From contig NZ_CANLMZ010000002.1 in the NCBI RefSeq assembly GCF_947492645.1, positions 62,001 to 126,000 of the forward strand: DNA of 64,000 bases, given 5' to 3'. This DNA is from an uncultured Pontibacter sp. GTDB lineage: Bacteria; Bacteroidota; Bacteroidia; Cytophagales; Hymenobacteraceae. Shown here piece by piece: positions 20,241 to 28,780 of this stretch. The translations under genes and the position numbers were made by a program. Position 1 is the first letter of the stretch. Each line of letters opens with the position of its first letter. Under the pieces are notes generated by a model, which saw only the letters and a list, made by a program, of their open reading frames with translations, was not told where the DNA came from and ran no database searches.

Positions 20241-21185
20241 ATGGAGCCTACGATCAGGAACATATTAGGGTGGTGTATAGCCTCTTTGCTTATCTCTCTG
20301 GGGTATGTGAAGAGGGCTAAACTACGTGCAATGGCGGGAGATTTTATTCTATCAGTATACTTCCATAATCCTACTCTGAAAGAGTTTGAGTTTTGCATTA
20401 AGTGGCTTTTAAAGCATAAATTCCAGTTCCTGAGCCTGCATGACGTTGAGCAATTGATAATACATAAAAAGCCCCTGCCACGTAGCAGCGTACTCATAAC
20501 TGTAGACGATGGTTGGGCTTTAAACAAAGAGGCGGTTGTTGCTATTGCAAACAAGTATAAATTACCGGTTGGCATTTTTATCTCTACAGAGCCTGTAGAA
20601 GAAGGTGTGTTCTGGTGGTCATACCTTGATGAGGCGAGGAAGAGCGCTTTTGTCTCTTTTAGCAAAGAGGATCTGAAAGAAGTGCCTAATAAAGACCGGA
20701 TAAATATTATCGATACCCTTAAGCATAAAATCAAGATTCCGAGGCAGGCACTAACTGTGGAGCAGGTTAAAGCGATTGCTCAGTCGCCTTATGTTACGAT
20801 AGGCGGCCACACCCTTACACATCCTATACTTCCTAATTGCGATTACCAGCAAGTGTACGATGAGCTACGTTTGTCTAAGTTGAAGTTGGAGTCGTGGATC
20901 GGCAAAGAAGTTAAATACTTCGCTTATCCAAACGGGAGCTACTCCAGCCGCGAGATAGACATGTTAGCCGACACAAACTATACGTTGGCTTTTACCACAG
21001 AGCCGCATTATTTAACCGCGAAGCGCTTGGAAAATAAATATCAGCTTCCTCGGTTCGAAGTGTACCAAGGCCGGACGAATATAGAGAACATCTGCCGTAT
21101 GCTAGGGGTTTACCAGCCTTTTAAAAATAGTGTGCTCAAAACCATTGAGTTGTTAACCAAGCCTTTAAGCAGGGAAAAAGACTAA
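20241..21185 (+). CDS. Polysaccharide deacetylase (NodB/CE4-type)
   Basis: About 314 residues. The ATG at 20241 is preferred to the GTG at 20232. Residues about 8-24 (ILGWCIASLLISLGYV) form a probable membrane anchor. NodB-domain motifs are visible: TVDDGW near residue 86 (metal-binding Asp pair), GGHTLTHPILP near 188 (metal-binding His residues), and YFAYPNGSYSSREID near 225. These enzymes remove N- or O-acetyl groups from sugars. Here the likely target is the EPS or its lipid-linked intermediate, which is noteworthy because four acetyltransferase-like genes lie at the other end of the locus. The motifs look intact. Confidence 0.85.
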   Translation: MEPTIRNILGWCIASLLISLGYVKRAKLRAMAGDFILSVYFHNPTLKEFEFCIKWLLKHKFQFLSLHDVEQLIIHKKPLPRSSVLITVDDGWALNKEAVVAIANKYKLPVGIFISTEPVEEGVFWWSYLDEARKSAFVSFSKEDLKEVPNKDRINIIDTLKHKIKIPRQALTVEQVKAIAQSPYVTIGGHTLTHPILPNCDYQQVYDELRLSKLKLESWIGKEVKYFAYPNGSYSSREIDMLADTNYTLAFTTEPHYLTAKRLENKYQLPRFEVYQGRTNIENICRMLGVYQPFKNSVLKTIELLTKPLSREKD

Positions 21186-21382
21186 ATATATGCTATGCTG
21201 CAGATGGCTAAGTTATTACGGTGGCTTAAATTATCAAGCAAGTTGCAAGTATAACTGCTTCATGGTTGAGGGTGATTGAGTAGTTGCTGGGTGGATAAGT
21301 GGGATGCTGTCATGCTTTAAAATGACAAGAGAAGAAGTAATGAAAGCTAAAGTGAAGTTGCAGCCAAGTTAAGTCTAAGTAT

Positions 21383-22480
21383 ATGCTATCGAATGATATT
21401 TCTACGAAAATTTTAAATGTTGGCCCCGACTATGTAACCAATAAAGGTGGCATGCCTGCGGCTATTAAAATGTATAGCAAACTATACAACCCTTTCCAAT
21501 TTATACCTACTTATTTCGCGAAAAAAGGCATTTCTGCGCACATTCTCAGTTTAAGGCAAATCTTCGTAATTTATATGTACCTGCTGCGCAACACTCAAAT
21601 TCAGGTTGTGCATATACACGGGGCATCTAAAGGCAGCTTCTACCGAAAATACATCATATTTCTGCTAAGCAAGTATCTCTTTGGTAAAAAAGTAGTGTAT
21701 CATGTGCATAGCGGGGCATTTCCTGTGTTTTTCAATAACTCTAATCTTGTAGTTAAAACCTGCATCAGGCACTTTATAAATACCACCGATGCTGTAATAT
21801 GTTTATCAGATTTTTGGAAAGGCTTTTTCTCTCAAACCTTCAAGCCAAAAGAGTTACTGGTACTTAGAAATATGGTGGAACACGTTTCTTGTGAAAATTA
21901 CACCAGGCGTTTTGAGAACACGGGAGATGGCAAAGTCATTTTTCTTTTTCTAGGTATGATCAGAGAGCAGAAAGGGACATTTGACATGGTGCGCGCTGCC
22001 AGTATGTTAGATGAAAAGTATAAAAACGCTTTTGAAATATGGATAGCAGGAGATGGCGAAGTTGAAGCACTAAAAAGAAGTATAAGCGAACATAACTTGG
22101 ACTCTAATATTAAATATTTAGGTTGGCTAGATGGAGAAGATAAAAACCAGGTTTTAAGAAAGGCCAACGTACTTGTTTTACCTTCTCATTTTGAAGGCTC
22201 CCCCGTATCCATCCTGGAAGCTATGGCATATGGAATGCCAATCATTTCCTCCAATGTTGGAGGCATTCCTGAGCTTGTGATTGATGATTATAATGGTATT
22301 TTGAATAGGCCCGGAGACACAGCAGCTATCAGAGACAGTTTCCTCTTTTTCTTGGAAAACAAAGAACAGTTGAAATTATTTGGTATTAATTCATTAAAAA
22401 TTAGTAAAAAGCATCATGTAAGTTCAGTATTTCCTAGCATTTGTACCGTATACAGTAACATGATCAGTACCAATTTATGA
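21383..22480 (+). CDS. Glycosyltransferase, GT4 family
   Basis: A 365-residue protein with N-terminal ILNVGPDYVTNKGGMPAAIK, then VVHIHGASKGSFYRK, VVYHVHSGAFPVFF, FLFLGMIREQKGTFDMVRAA and the donor motif PSHFEGSPVSILEAMAYGMPII followed by VGGIPELVIDDYNGIL. This is a textbook group 1 glycosyltransferase. It overlaps the Alg14-like gene by 4 bases (ATGA), so these last three EPS genes form one coupled unit. It acts in the cytoplasm on the lipid-linked oligosaccharide. Confidence 0.9.
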   Translation: MLSNDISTKILNVGPDYVTNKGGMPAAIKMYSKLYNPFQFIPTYFAKKGISAHILSLRQIFVIYMYLLRNTQIQVVHIHGASKGSFYRKYIIFLLSKYLFGKKVVYHVHSGAFPVFFNNSNLVVKTCIRHFINTTDAVICLSDFWKGFFSQTFKPKELLVLRNMVEHVSCENYTRRFENTGDGKVIFLFLGMIREQKGTFDMVRAASMLDEKYKNAFEIWIAGDGEVEALKRSISEHNLDSNIKYLGWLDGEDKNQVLRKANVLVLPSHFEGSPVSILEAMAYGMPIISSNVGGIPELVIDDYNGILNRPGDTAAIRDSFLFFLENKEQLKLFGINSLKISKKHHVSSVFPSICTVYSNMISTNL

Positions 22481-22920
22481 GAGTATTAGCTATTGCATCT
22501 GCAGGTGGGCATTGGGTACAGTTACTGCGCTTGCTTCCTGCTTTCGAAAAGCACGAAGTAACTTTTATATCAACAAATAAAAGCTTTGCGGAGACTGTTA
22601 AAGGGTTTGATTTTTATGACGTGCCTGATGCTTCGAGGTGGAATAAGCTAAGGTTATTGTATTTATTACTGTGCGTTGCGCGGGTTGTTACTAAGGTAAA
22701 ACCACAACTCATAATCACAACTGGGGCTGCGCCTGGTTTGGCAGGTGTAATTATCGGAAAGGTGTGGGGTGTAAAGGCAATCTGGATAGATAGTATAGCC
22801 AACGTGGAGAAAATCTCGATGAGTGGCAGAATAGCAATTTTATTTGCTGATAAAGTATACACCCAATGGCCTAATCTAGCTAATTCTAAAGTTATTTATA
22901 AAGGGAATGTAATCGTATGA
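22477..22920 (+). CDS. Alg14/PssD-like glycosyltransferase subunit
   Basis: A 147-residue protein beginning MRVLAIASAGGHWVQLLRLLP, the diagnostic N-terminus of the Alg14/PssD/CpsF family, with KPQLIITTGAAPGLAGVIIG and VKAIWIDSIANVEKISMSG in the middle. The family provides the membrane-bound acceptor half of a split GT-B enzyme; the catalytic half is the adjacent Alg13-like gene. In Rhizobium the PssD/PssE pair adds glucuronic acid to the lipid-linked primer sugar, and in streptococci a similar pair adds galactose. The 4-base overlaps on both sides fit a stoichiometric complex. Confidence 0.9.
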   Translation: MRVLAIASAGGHWVQLLRLLPAFEKHEVTFISTNKSFAETVKGFDFYDVPDASRWNKLRLLYLLLCVARVVTKVKPQLIITTGAAPGLAGVIIGKVWGVKAIWIDSIANVEKISMSGRIAILFADKVYTQWPNLANSKVIYKGNVIV

Positions 22921-23402
22921 TCTTTGTAACAATAGGCGCTCAGGAGCCATTCGACAGACTTATTAAAGCAATGGATCAACTTGCGCCAATGCTAAGCGAT
23001 ACTACTGTTGTTGCCCAGGTTTACCAGACAAATTACAAGGCAAAAAACATACTTACTTTTGATTTTTTAACTCCGTCAGAATACAGTTCATACTTCGATA
23101 AAGCGTCCTTGATTGTAAGCCATGCTGGCATGGGCACTATCATATCGGCGCTTGTAAAGGAAAAACCAATATTGGTTGTGCCGAGGCAGGCAAAGTATGG
23201 CGAAACCCGCAACGACCACCAGGTATCAACTGCAAAAGTTTTTGAGTTGTTGCACTATGTTCATGTAGCGTATAGTGTAGCCGAGTTAAAACTTAAACTA
23301 GAGGAGTTGTTGCTTCAAAATCATAAAAAAGTAAACAAGATTGGCCGATATGCATCTGCAGAGCTGATTCAGTCTATCGAAAGTAACATTCTGCATATTT
23401 AG
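22917..23402 (+). CDS. Alg13/PssE-like glycosyltransferase subunit
   Basis: A 161-residue protein starting MIFVTIGAQEPFDRLIKAMDQL, typical of Alg13/PssE/CpsG proteins (C-terminal half of family GT28). The donor-site segment is SHAGMGTIISALVKEKPILVVPRQ near residues 70-95, followed by GETRNDHQVSTAKVFE, where the conserved His of the family lies. It forms the active enzyme with the preceding Alg14-like protein. It is the last EPS gene on this strand; the convergent lyase gene ends 66 bases further on, and no clear terminator is seen in that gap. Confidence 0.9.
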   Translation: MIFVTIGAQEPFDRLIKAMDQLAPMLSDTTVVAQVYQTNYKAKNILTFDFLTPSEYSSYFDKASLIVSHAGMGTIISALVKEKPILVVPRQAKYGETRNDHQVSTAKVFELLHYVHVAYSVAELKLKLEELLLQNHKKVNKIGRYASAELIQSIESNILHI

Positions 23403-23468
23403 AAGTGCCATTGCATGGCAGATACTTCGCCTGTTAGTTTTATACCAGCCAATTTGTAGTGACTTACC

Positions 23469-24323
23469 CTAAAGTTTGCTGCTGTTTCCGGGTCTCACAT
23501 CGTAGTATGTCGCTGCATCATCGCCAACCCGTACCTCATCGTAATACAGATAGCGTTTTAGCTTTTCAGATTGCCATTCCCATTTATACAAGCCGACTTT
23601 AAGAAATGGTCCGGTTTTATCGTTATAGGCATTCGGTCCTGTGTAAGAATAAAGGAGAGTGTCATTTTGCCATACGTTAATCAGCCCATCTTTTTTCCAG
23701 GAGAAGTTTATCTCGAAAACCCAATCTGACCAGGCTCCTCTATTGTATGGTCCCAGGTCAATATTTTTCCAGCCATCAATGGTTTCGTTTGAGTTTACAG
23801 GAGCTTTTGCCCAATTTATAGCCAACCACCACCGGCCGTTCTTAGTTAAAAGTGCTATAGGAGGCGACCTCCAGTCCTCACCTAGTTTATCGTCAGGCTT
23901 AACGTGCCATTGAGCTACAATTTCTGGTTCGGGGCTAACGCTATAGGATGCAGGCAGGTAAATACTCATGCCGTACCAACGCCTTATGTTTAACTTTTTT
24001 TCATGTTCTAATGTAAGTTCTGCTCGCTTTCCGCCAGCAACCATCACATCAGTTTTGTTTATTTCGAATCTTGCTGCATACTTGCCGTCTCGTGCTGCCG
24101 AATCAGTACGCATGATTGATCGAGTAGAAGCTTTATCCTGGCCATACCACTTATCTAAAGAACTTGCTTCCTCAAACGTACTTTCAAAAAGGAGATTCTT
24201 GCGTACTTTATTTGCGCCAGGTGCAGTAGTTGCCGAGCCAAAATTAGAAAGCACGTTTGTCGCACCCGAATCGCAGGATAGCAAAGCGCAGAGCAGAACT
24301 TTTAAAGGCAAGTTTTTAAGCAT
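23469..24323 (-). CDS. Polysaccharide lyase (heparin-lyase-I-like fold), lipoprotein
   Basis: A 284-residue protein on the minus strand. The ATG at 24323 is preferred to a TTG at 24329. The N-terminus is hydrophobic and ends ALLSC (Cys17), a likely lipobox. The body aligns by eye with the lyase at 7410-8693: AARFEINKTD, GGKRAELTL, WYGMSIYLP, EIVAQWHVKP, LGEDWRSPP, and at the end GPFLKVGLYKW and LYYDEVRVGDDA. It lacks the Pro-Ala tail. It is the second member of the PF14099-type lyase family in this locus and points towards the EPS genes. Two such lyases at opposite ends suggest both act on the locus product, trimming it in the periplasm or at the surface. Confidence 0.8.
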   Translation of the reverse strand: MLKNLPLKVLLCALLSCDSGATNVLSNFGSATTAPGANKVRKNLLFESTFEEASSLDKWYGQDKASTRSIMRTDSAARDGKYAARFEINKTDVMVAGGKRAELTLEHEKKLNIRRWYGMSIYLPASYSVSPEPEIVAQWHVKPDDKLGEDWRSPPIALLTKNGRWWLAINWAKAPVNSNETIDGWKNIDLGPYNRGAWSDWVFEINFSWKKDGLINVWQNDTLLYSYTGPNAYNDKTGPFLKVGLYKWEWQSEKLKRYLYYDEVRVGDDAATYYDVRPGNSSKL

Positions 24324-24574
24324 CCCCAAGTATAAATTGTTGATAAGAAGCAGTTAGTGCACTAGGGCAGTAGTTGTCTGTCTTAGATTCCCCTAACTTA
24401 TGTTATTAAACTTTTTAGTAACTGTACGTGCATTTTTGTTACCGGAGAAGTTGTGTTGGGTTGATATAGTATAATATAATAGTCGCAAATTAATACGGGT
24501 GAAGTGGTAGGATGTTTTAATGCACCAATTTATACAGCATTAGCTTAGGCAGCTTTATATAACAACTGTTTACA
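24324..24574. other. Intergenic region upstream of the second lyase
   Basis: About 250 bases, AT-rich, holding the promoter region of the minus-strand lyase. No coding frame or strong hairpin was recognised. Counting from the lyase start to the regulator stop at 24729, the gap is about 400 bases; its upper part holds only the doubtful small frame at 24575-24751. Confidence 0.5.
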
Positions 24575-24751
24575 TTAGCTCCTGCGATAGCTCCATGAAA
24601 TGCCTATAGCAGAAGCTTTGCTAAGAATAAACAGTATAGCGGCAAACAAGCTGCCAATGCAAATATAATATGTAGCTGCAGTAGCGTTTGTGCTATTATT
24701 TGTAAGCTTGTAATCGTCTACTTCTAAGCTAATCCTCAGGGCTGAGTTCAA
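24575..24751 (-). CDS. Possible small single-span membrane protein (58 aa)
   Basis: An open frame of 58 codons on the minus strand, starting at a TTG (24751) inside the 3' end of the XRE gene in another frame and running into the gap. The translation has a polar, Asn/Thr-rich start (VDDYKLTNNSTNATAA), one hydrophobic stretch (YYICIGSLFAAILFIL) and a basic end (SWSYRRS), which is protein-like. If real, it would be the third gene of the membrane-protein/XRE operon, coupled by overlap. There is no ATG start and no family was recognised, so this is a weak call. Confidence 0.3.
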   Translation of the reverse strand: MNSALRISLEVDDYKLTNNSTNATAATYYICIGSLFAAILFILSKASAIGISWSYRRS

Positions 24752-24929
24752 AAATTTCTTCTACGGGTTTGCCAAACAAGCGGGCTATTTTGAGGGCCAG
24801 TACTGTAGAAGGCACATACTTGTTGGCCTCCATGGCGTTTATTGTTTGGCGGCTTACGCCAATCTTTTTAGCCAGGTCTTCTTGGGTTAAGCTATGAATA
24901 GCGCGTTCTACTTTTATACTATTCTTCAT
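24729..24929 (-). CDS. XRE-family HTH transcriptional regulator
   Basis: A 66-residue protein that is almost entirely one Cro/C1-type helix-turn-helix: LTQEDLAKKIGVSRQTINAMEANKY with the recognition helix at SRQTINAME, followed by ALKIARLFGKPVEEIFEL. Such minimal regulators are commonly paired in Bacteroidota with a small membrane protein gene, as here. Its ATG overlaps the stop of the upstream membrane protein gene by 4 bases (ATGA), so the two are translationally coupled. It probably regulates its own operon; its signal is unknown. Confidence 0.92.
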   Translation of the reverse strand: MKNSIKVERAIHSLTQEDLAKKIGVSRQTINAMEANKYVPSTVLALKIARLFGKPVEEIFELSPED

Positions 24930-25393
24930 AGGGCTACTCTTGAGGCTCTGTAAAGTATGAAGTTAAAGCGCACCAGGAAAATGAACAGCAACGTAAACAT
25001 GTTAAAGATCATGATCTGGTAAAAGCCCATGCCATAGATAAAGAGCATAGAGAAAAGCAGGAAACCGTAATTTATGTAAGTAGCCCAAAGCAAAGACTCC
25101 AGCCTGATCTGGGCGATGTATTCGTCCTCGTCTTTTTCTTTGGAGAAGGCAGCAAGTAAACCACCTATAATCGCGACTACGCCAATAATTTCATCTGCTA
25201 CATTGTTCTCTACCAAGGTCATTACTTTGGTAGCTTCTAAAAATCCACCGTCGTACATGGCAAATACAGTAAGGTCCCATTCAAAAGGAGTGTAGTCTGT
25301 TAGTGTAATCAGCAAGCCTAGTATAACGGCCGGAATAAAAAGTATCCAACCAATTAACTTAAAGCGGTGCGGAAACAAAAATCGATTGCTCAT
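24926..25393 (-). CDS. Four-span membrane protein paired with XRE regulator
   Basis: About 155 residues starting MSNRFLFPHRFKL at the ATG at 25393; a TTG 54 bases upstream would add a weak extension. Hydrophobic segments are at about residues 13-32 (LIGWILFIPAVILGLLITL), 67-83 (IIGVVAIIGGLLAAF), and two near the C-terminus (YGFLLFSMLFIYGMGF, IFNMFTLLFIFLVRF). A charged loop with KEKDEDEY lies between spans two and three. I do not recognise a named family. Coupling to the downstream XRE gene suggests it senses a membrane state or is the regulated target; this is inference. Confidence 0.75.
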   Translation of the reverse strand: MSNRFLFPHRFKLIGWILFIPAVILGLLITLTDYTPFEWDLTVFAMYDGGFLEATKVMTLVENNVADEIIGVVAIIGGLLAAFSKEKDEDEYIAQIRLESLLWATYINYGFLLFSMLFIYGMGFYQIMIFNMFTLLFIFLVRFNFILYRASRVAL

Positions 25394-25667
25394 ATGGTTG
25401 ATGTTTAAAGTATAAATCAAATGTAAAGAATATTTTACAAATGACAAGTATACTTTACTTAAAGTATGAATTTTATTACATAAATAGCTTGGTTTTAATG
25501 GTAAACGGCCTCCAAATACAAGTCTCCCGTACTTTCGGAGATGCTGCTTTTCCTTTAGTGAATGAGCTTGGTTGCCAAAGAAATGGCTTTAGTACCAAGC
25601 TGCCACGTTGCCCACCTTAAGTATACATATCGCTTATAGCCTTTAGATAACGCTTACTTACCGTGTG

Positions 25668-26183
25668 ATGCAACCTTTTTTAACAAGCCGGGCTCTTATA
25701 AATAAACAAAACGGTATGATAATCCTGCATTCGATATCCAATTATATATGCTCCATTCTGCTGATGTTGTCGTTATGGCAATGCAGCCAGTTTGATATGG
25801 CAACTGTTCAAGGTGAGGCTAAATTTGGGGAGTCGTTTCTTCTGGAAAAAGATGGTGCGATAAAAGTAACAGGAGATGGGGAAACGCTGCTGTTGCAGTT
25901 TAACGCTGTTACAGATTCACGATGCCCTAAAGAAGCAGTATGTATATGGTTGGGTAATGCAACTGTTTTGCTCTCGGCGGCCAATGCAGCAGAGCGTATC
26001 GAAAACATAGCCATGTGCATTGGTGATTGCCGCCCCGATCCTGTTCGTATAAAACATACGCTGCCGCTAAAGATTGGAGAGCAGCAGTACAGCATTACGT
26101 TAAAGGAAGTTTTACCGCACCCGGGTTTAGAAAATGCCGCAGAAAAGCAGATGTTAAGGTTAGTGGTAGAAGTGCTGCCGTAG
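25668..26183 (+). CDS. Hypothetical lipoprotein
   Basis: About 171 residues from the ATG at 25668; a later ATG at 25716 would start the hydrophobic stretch directly. A segment IICSILLMLSL-type core ends in WQC, a likely lipobox. The mature part carries DSRCPKEAVCIWLGNATVLL, a cysteine-paired motif recurring in small Bacteroidota lipoproteins of unknown function, and a second pair in MCIGDCRPDP. It is probably a periplasmic or outer-membrane anchored beta-rich protein. A hairpin terminator follows 37 bases after the stop, so it is a single-gene unit. Confidence 0.7.
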   Translation: MQPFLTSRALINKQNGMIILHSISNYICSILLMLSLWQCSQFDMATVQGEAKFGESFLLEKDGAIKVTGDGETLLLQFNAVTDSRCPKEAVCIWLGNATVLLSAANAAERIENIAMCIGDCRPDPVRIKHTLPLKIGEQQYSITLKEVLPHPGLENAAEKQMLRLVVEVLP

Positions 26184-26219
26184 TAAACTGATCCTCCCTG
26201 GATTATACTTTATAAACAC

Positions 26220-26260
26220 AAAAGCGATGCATCAACTATACTCTCTGATGCATCACTTTT
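26220..26260 (+). terminator. Terminator after the hypothetical lipoprotein gene
   Basis: Arms 26220-26234 and 26246-26260 pair with one mismatch, and the 3' side ends CTTTTGCTTT. Confidence 0.6.
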
Positions 26261-26270
26261 GCTTTAAAGC

Positions 26271-26316
26271 CCCATTCGTTTGCCTTGTTTCCCCCGGAAG
26301 GAGGCAAACGAATGGG
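26271..26316 (-). terminator. Inverted repeat between convergent genes
   Basis: Arms 26271-26284 (CCCATTCGTTTGCC) and 26303-26316 are perfectly complementary around an 18-base loop. It lies 23 bases past the stop of the minus-strand NYN gene and probably terminates it, although the U-tract is weak. Confidence 0.55.
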
Positions 26317-26338
26317 TACTGCAAAAAGTAAATTTATA

Positions 26339-27151
26339 CTACTTACGTTGTAGTGCCGGCTCCTGCGCCTGCGCCTTTTTTCTGGGGCTGCTGCGGCGCT
26401 TGTCTTTGCGCTTAATGTAAACTGCAGATGGCCCTTTATCATCCTCTTTGCGGATAACAAAAATCTCTTTGTATGCTCTGATCAACTGTAGCAGTTGCCC
26501 ATAGCCGAAGGTGCGCGGGTCAAAGCTGGGGTCTAGCTGGCGCAGGTTAGCTCCCATAGATCCCAGGTGCGCCCAGCCATCTTCATCAGCCGACATTACA
26601 AAGGCCTCTTTTAACATTGGCAGCGGATTAGGCTTATGATGGGTGCTTCCGTTGTCAGGGCCTTTCTCTGCTTCCTCTATTTTGCGTTCATCAATGTCAT
26701 CTGTCAGGTTTTCTGTGAAGATGAATACGTTACAGGCATTAACAAAAGGCTTTGGCGTTTTGCGCTGCCCAATGCCCATCACAAAGATGCCGGCCTCGCG
26801 TATGCGGGTAGCCAGGCGTGTATAATCGCTGTCTGATGATACAATGCAGAAACCATCTACCAGATCACTATGCAGCAAATCCATTGCGTCAATAATCAGG
26901 GCGCTGTCGGTGGCATTTTTGCCGACGGTGTACCGGAACTGCTGTATAGGCTGTATCGCATGGTTGTTCAGGCACTCTTTCCAGCCGTTCATTTGCGGGG
27001 TGGTCCAGTCGCCGTAAATTCTGCGGATAGTTGGTGGGCCATACTTGCCGGCTTCGGCTAATAGCTTTACAATAAGGCTGGGTTGGGCGTTATCGCCGTC
27101 TATTAGCATGGCCATGCGCGACGGTTTTCTTTCTCGGGATGTGTATTTCAT
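26339..27151 (-). CDS. NYN-domain (LabA/PIN-like) protein with OST-HTH/LOTUS-like C-terminus
   Basis: About 270 residues from the ATG at 27151, whose product starts MKYTSRERKPSRMAMLIDGDN; the frame extends upstream but that part is not protein-like. The NYN domain has its acidic residues in MLIDGDN (Asp18, Asp20), NATDSALIIDAMDLL and FCIVSSDSDYTRLA. A C-terminal segment (LGSMGANLRQLDPSFDPRTFGYGQLLQLI) resembles the OST-HTH/LOTUS RNA-binding fold, followed by a basic tail (KRKDKRRSSPRKK). The family consists of predicted PIN-like ribonucleases or RNA-binding proteins found widely in bacteria. The target RNA is unknown. Confidence 0.85.
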   Translation of the reverse strand: MKYTSRERKPSRMAMLIDGDNAQPSLIVKLLAEAGKYGPPTIRRIYGDWTTPQMNGWKECLNNHAIQPIQQFRYTVGKNATDSALIIDAMDLLHSDLVDGFCIVSSDSDYTRLATRIREAGIFVMGIGQRKTPKPFVNACNVFIFTENLTDDIDERKIEEAEKGPDNGSTHHKPNPLPMLKEAFVMSADEDGWAHLGSMGANLRQLDPSFDPRTFGYGQLLQLIRAYKEIFVIRKEDDKGPSAVYIKRKDKRRSSPRKKAQAQEPALQRK

Positions 27152-27319
27152 GTATAAAAGGTTGCTGGTGGACACGGTGCTGTAGCCACACCTGCTTAAA
27201 GGTGCAATAAGTTTTATACTTCTATTTTGAGCAGAAGTTATACTTGCAGGTTTAAAGCAAGTGCTGAATTTATGCGACAAAATGTATAACTTACCGTAAC
27301 AGAGCAATTAACGAACTAT

Positions 27320-28330
27320 ATGATCCGTCTAAAAAAGATTTTACTTATGTTAGGCTCAGCTTTTGCGGTAGCAACAGGTACCGCCCACAGCCAGGCGCAG
27401 GTGTTTAAAGCCGATGAACCGCTGGCACATACATACTCTATCGTAGCCCGTGATGCTAACACAGGAGAAATGGCTGTTGGTGTGCAAAGTCATTGGTTTT
27501 CGGTGGGTACTGCGGTGCCCTGGGGCGAGGCCGGTGTTGGTGTGGTGGCTACACAGTCTTTCACAAACAAATCGTTCGGGCCACGCGGGTTGCAGCTTTT
27601 AAAGGAGGGTAAAACACCTCAGGAAGCTCTGGCCATACTTTTAGCCGACGACGAAGGCCGTGAAGTGCGCCAGGTTTCTATACTTGATGCCAAGGGGAAC
27701 GTAGCCACGCACACAGGTAAGCAATGTATTCGGTATGCCGGCCACATTACAGGAAAGAATTTCTCAGTGCAGGCCAACATGATGCTAACCGATAAAGTAT
27801 GGCCTGCCATGGCAAAAGCTTTCGAAAGAAGTGAAGGGCAACCGCTGGCAGAGCGAGTGTTGTTGGCCATGCAGGCGGCAGAGCAGGAGGGAGGCGATAT
27901 TCGTGGAAAGCAGTCTGCTGCATTGATTGTGGTAAAAGGCCAGCAGTCAGGCCAGCCCTGGGACGATAAAACAGTTGACCTGCGGGTTGATGACCATGAC
28001 AAACCATTAGACGAACTGGCCCGCCTGCTAAAAGTACACCGCGCTTATGAGCATATGAACAACGGCGACCTGGCCATAGAAAAAGGAGAAATGCAGAAAG
28101 CGATGCAGGAGTATGGTAAAGCTGAAGCAATGTTTCCTGAGAACCTCGAAATGAAATACTGGCATGCCATCGGGTTGGCAAGCAGCGGCCAGGTTGATGC
28201 AGCCGCCAAAATATTACGGGAAGTATACCACAAAGACGACAACTGGCGAGAGCTTACAGCCAGGTTGCCTGAAGTTGGGTTGCTGAATGTGAACAAGAAG
28301 GATTTGGAAAAGTTGCTGAAAGCAAAGTAA
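27320..28330 (+). CDS. Secreted DUF1028 protein with C-terminal TPR-like region
   Basis: A 336-residue protein. Signal peptide at about residues 1-26 (KKILLMLGSAFAVATGTAHSQA). Residues about 33-230 match DUF1028 (AHTYSIVARDANTGEMAVGVQSHWFSVG, GVGVVATQSFTNKSFG, NVATHTGKQC, FSVQANMML), a family with a predicted Ntn-hydrolase-type fold and no settled activity. Residues about 235-320 look like TPR helices (GDLAIEKGEMQKAMQEYGKAEAMFPEN). It stands alone between two intergenic regions and has its own terminator. Periplasmic location is inferred from the signal. Confidence 0.85.
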   Translation: MIRLKKILLMLGSAFAVATGTAHSQAQVFKADEPLAHTYSIVARDANTGEMAVGVQSHWFSVGTAVPWGEAGVGVVATQSFTNKSFGPRGLQLLKEGKTPQEALAILLADDEGREVRQVSILDAKGNVATHTGKQCIRYAGHITGKNFSVQANMMLTDKVWPAMAKAFERSEGQPLAERVLLAMQAAEQEGGDIRGKQSAALIVVKGQQSGQPWDDKTVDLRVDDHDKPLDELARLLKVHRAYEHMNNGDLAIEKGEMQKAMQEYGKAEAMFPENLEMKYWHAIGLASSGQVDAAAKILREVYHKDDNWRELTARLPEVGLLNVNKKDLEKLLKAK

Positions 28331-28340
28331 AGTATAGAGA

Positions 28341-28371
28341 GGCAGATGTTGTAAGGCATCTGCCTTTTTTG
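28341..28371 (+). terminator. Rho-independent terminator after the DUF1028 gene
   Basis: Stem GGCAGATG (28341-28348) with CATCTGCC (28357-28364), followed by six T residues. Confidence 0.9.
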
Positions 28372-28780
28372 TACTCAATAGTTGCTGTTGTTACTATCGC
28401 AGGTGTAGCGTATCTGTCTGGCAACTGCTATGCCTCAGCCTCACTTGCCTGTACTTTCACCTTTAGCTTTGGTTTGCTCAAGGTGGGGGTAGGGGCCCTC
28501 TTTAAGCAAGGCCTTGCCTTTACGCATCGCGCTATGTACCTGAAGTTGCCCACGCACCTCAGGCTGCCTCACCTCATTTGGCACCGCAATAGCTACAAGG
28601 CGCTCAACACAAAGGCAGGTATTGACACTTCTTAGCAAGTGATTGAATCTGGTACTGCAGAACTAAACATAAACAGCGCATGAGCCCTGCTGCACAAAAC
28701 CATGTTCAAACGCCTACTTGCTAAATCAAAATTTCTTATCTTGATGCACCTAAACTAAACTGCTAAACACAAACCTTATA
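28372..28780. other. Intergenic region without a credible gene
   Basis: About 410 bases. Short open frames occur on both strands (28369-28635 plus, 28441-28638 minus), but neither shows a domain, a good start or a sensible composition. A candidate -7 box, TATCTTGA at 28737-28744, precedes the M28 peptidase start by 36 bases with TTG at 28718-28720; it is a weak promoter prediction. Confidence 0.4.

Noticed and set aside
28369-28638. Open frames on both strands in the gap before the M28 peptidase
   Set aside because: They overlap each other and the DUF1028 terminator, and neither shows a signal, domain or start signal. They were left as intergenic.
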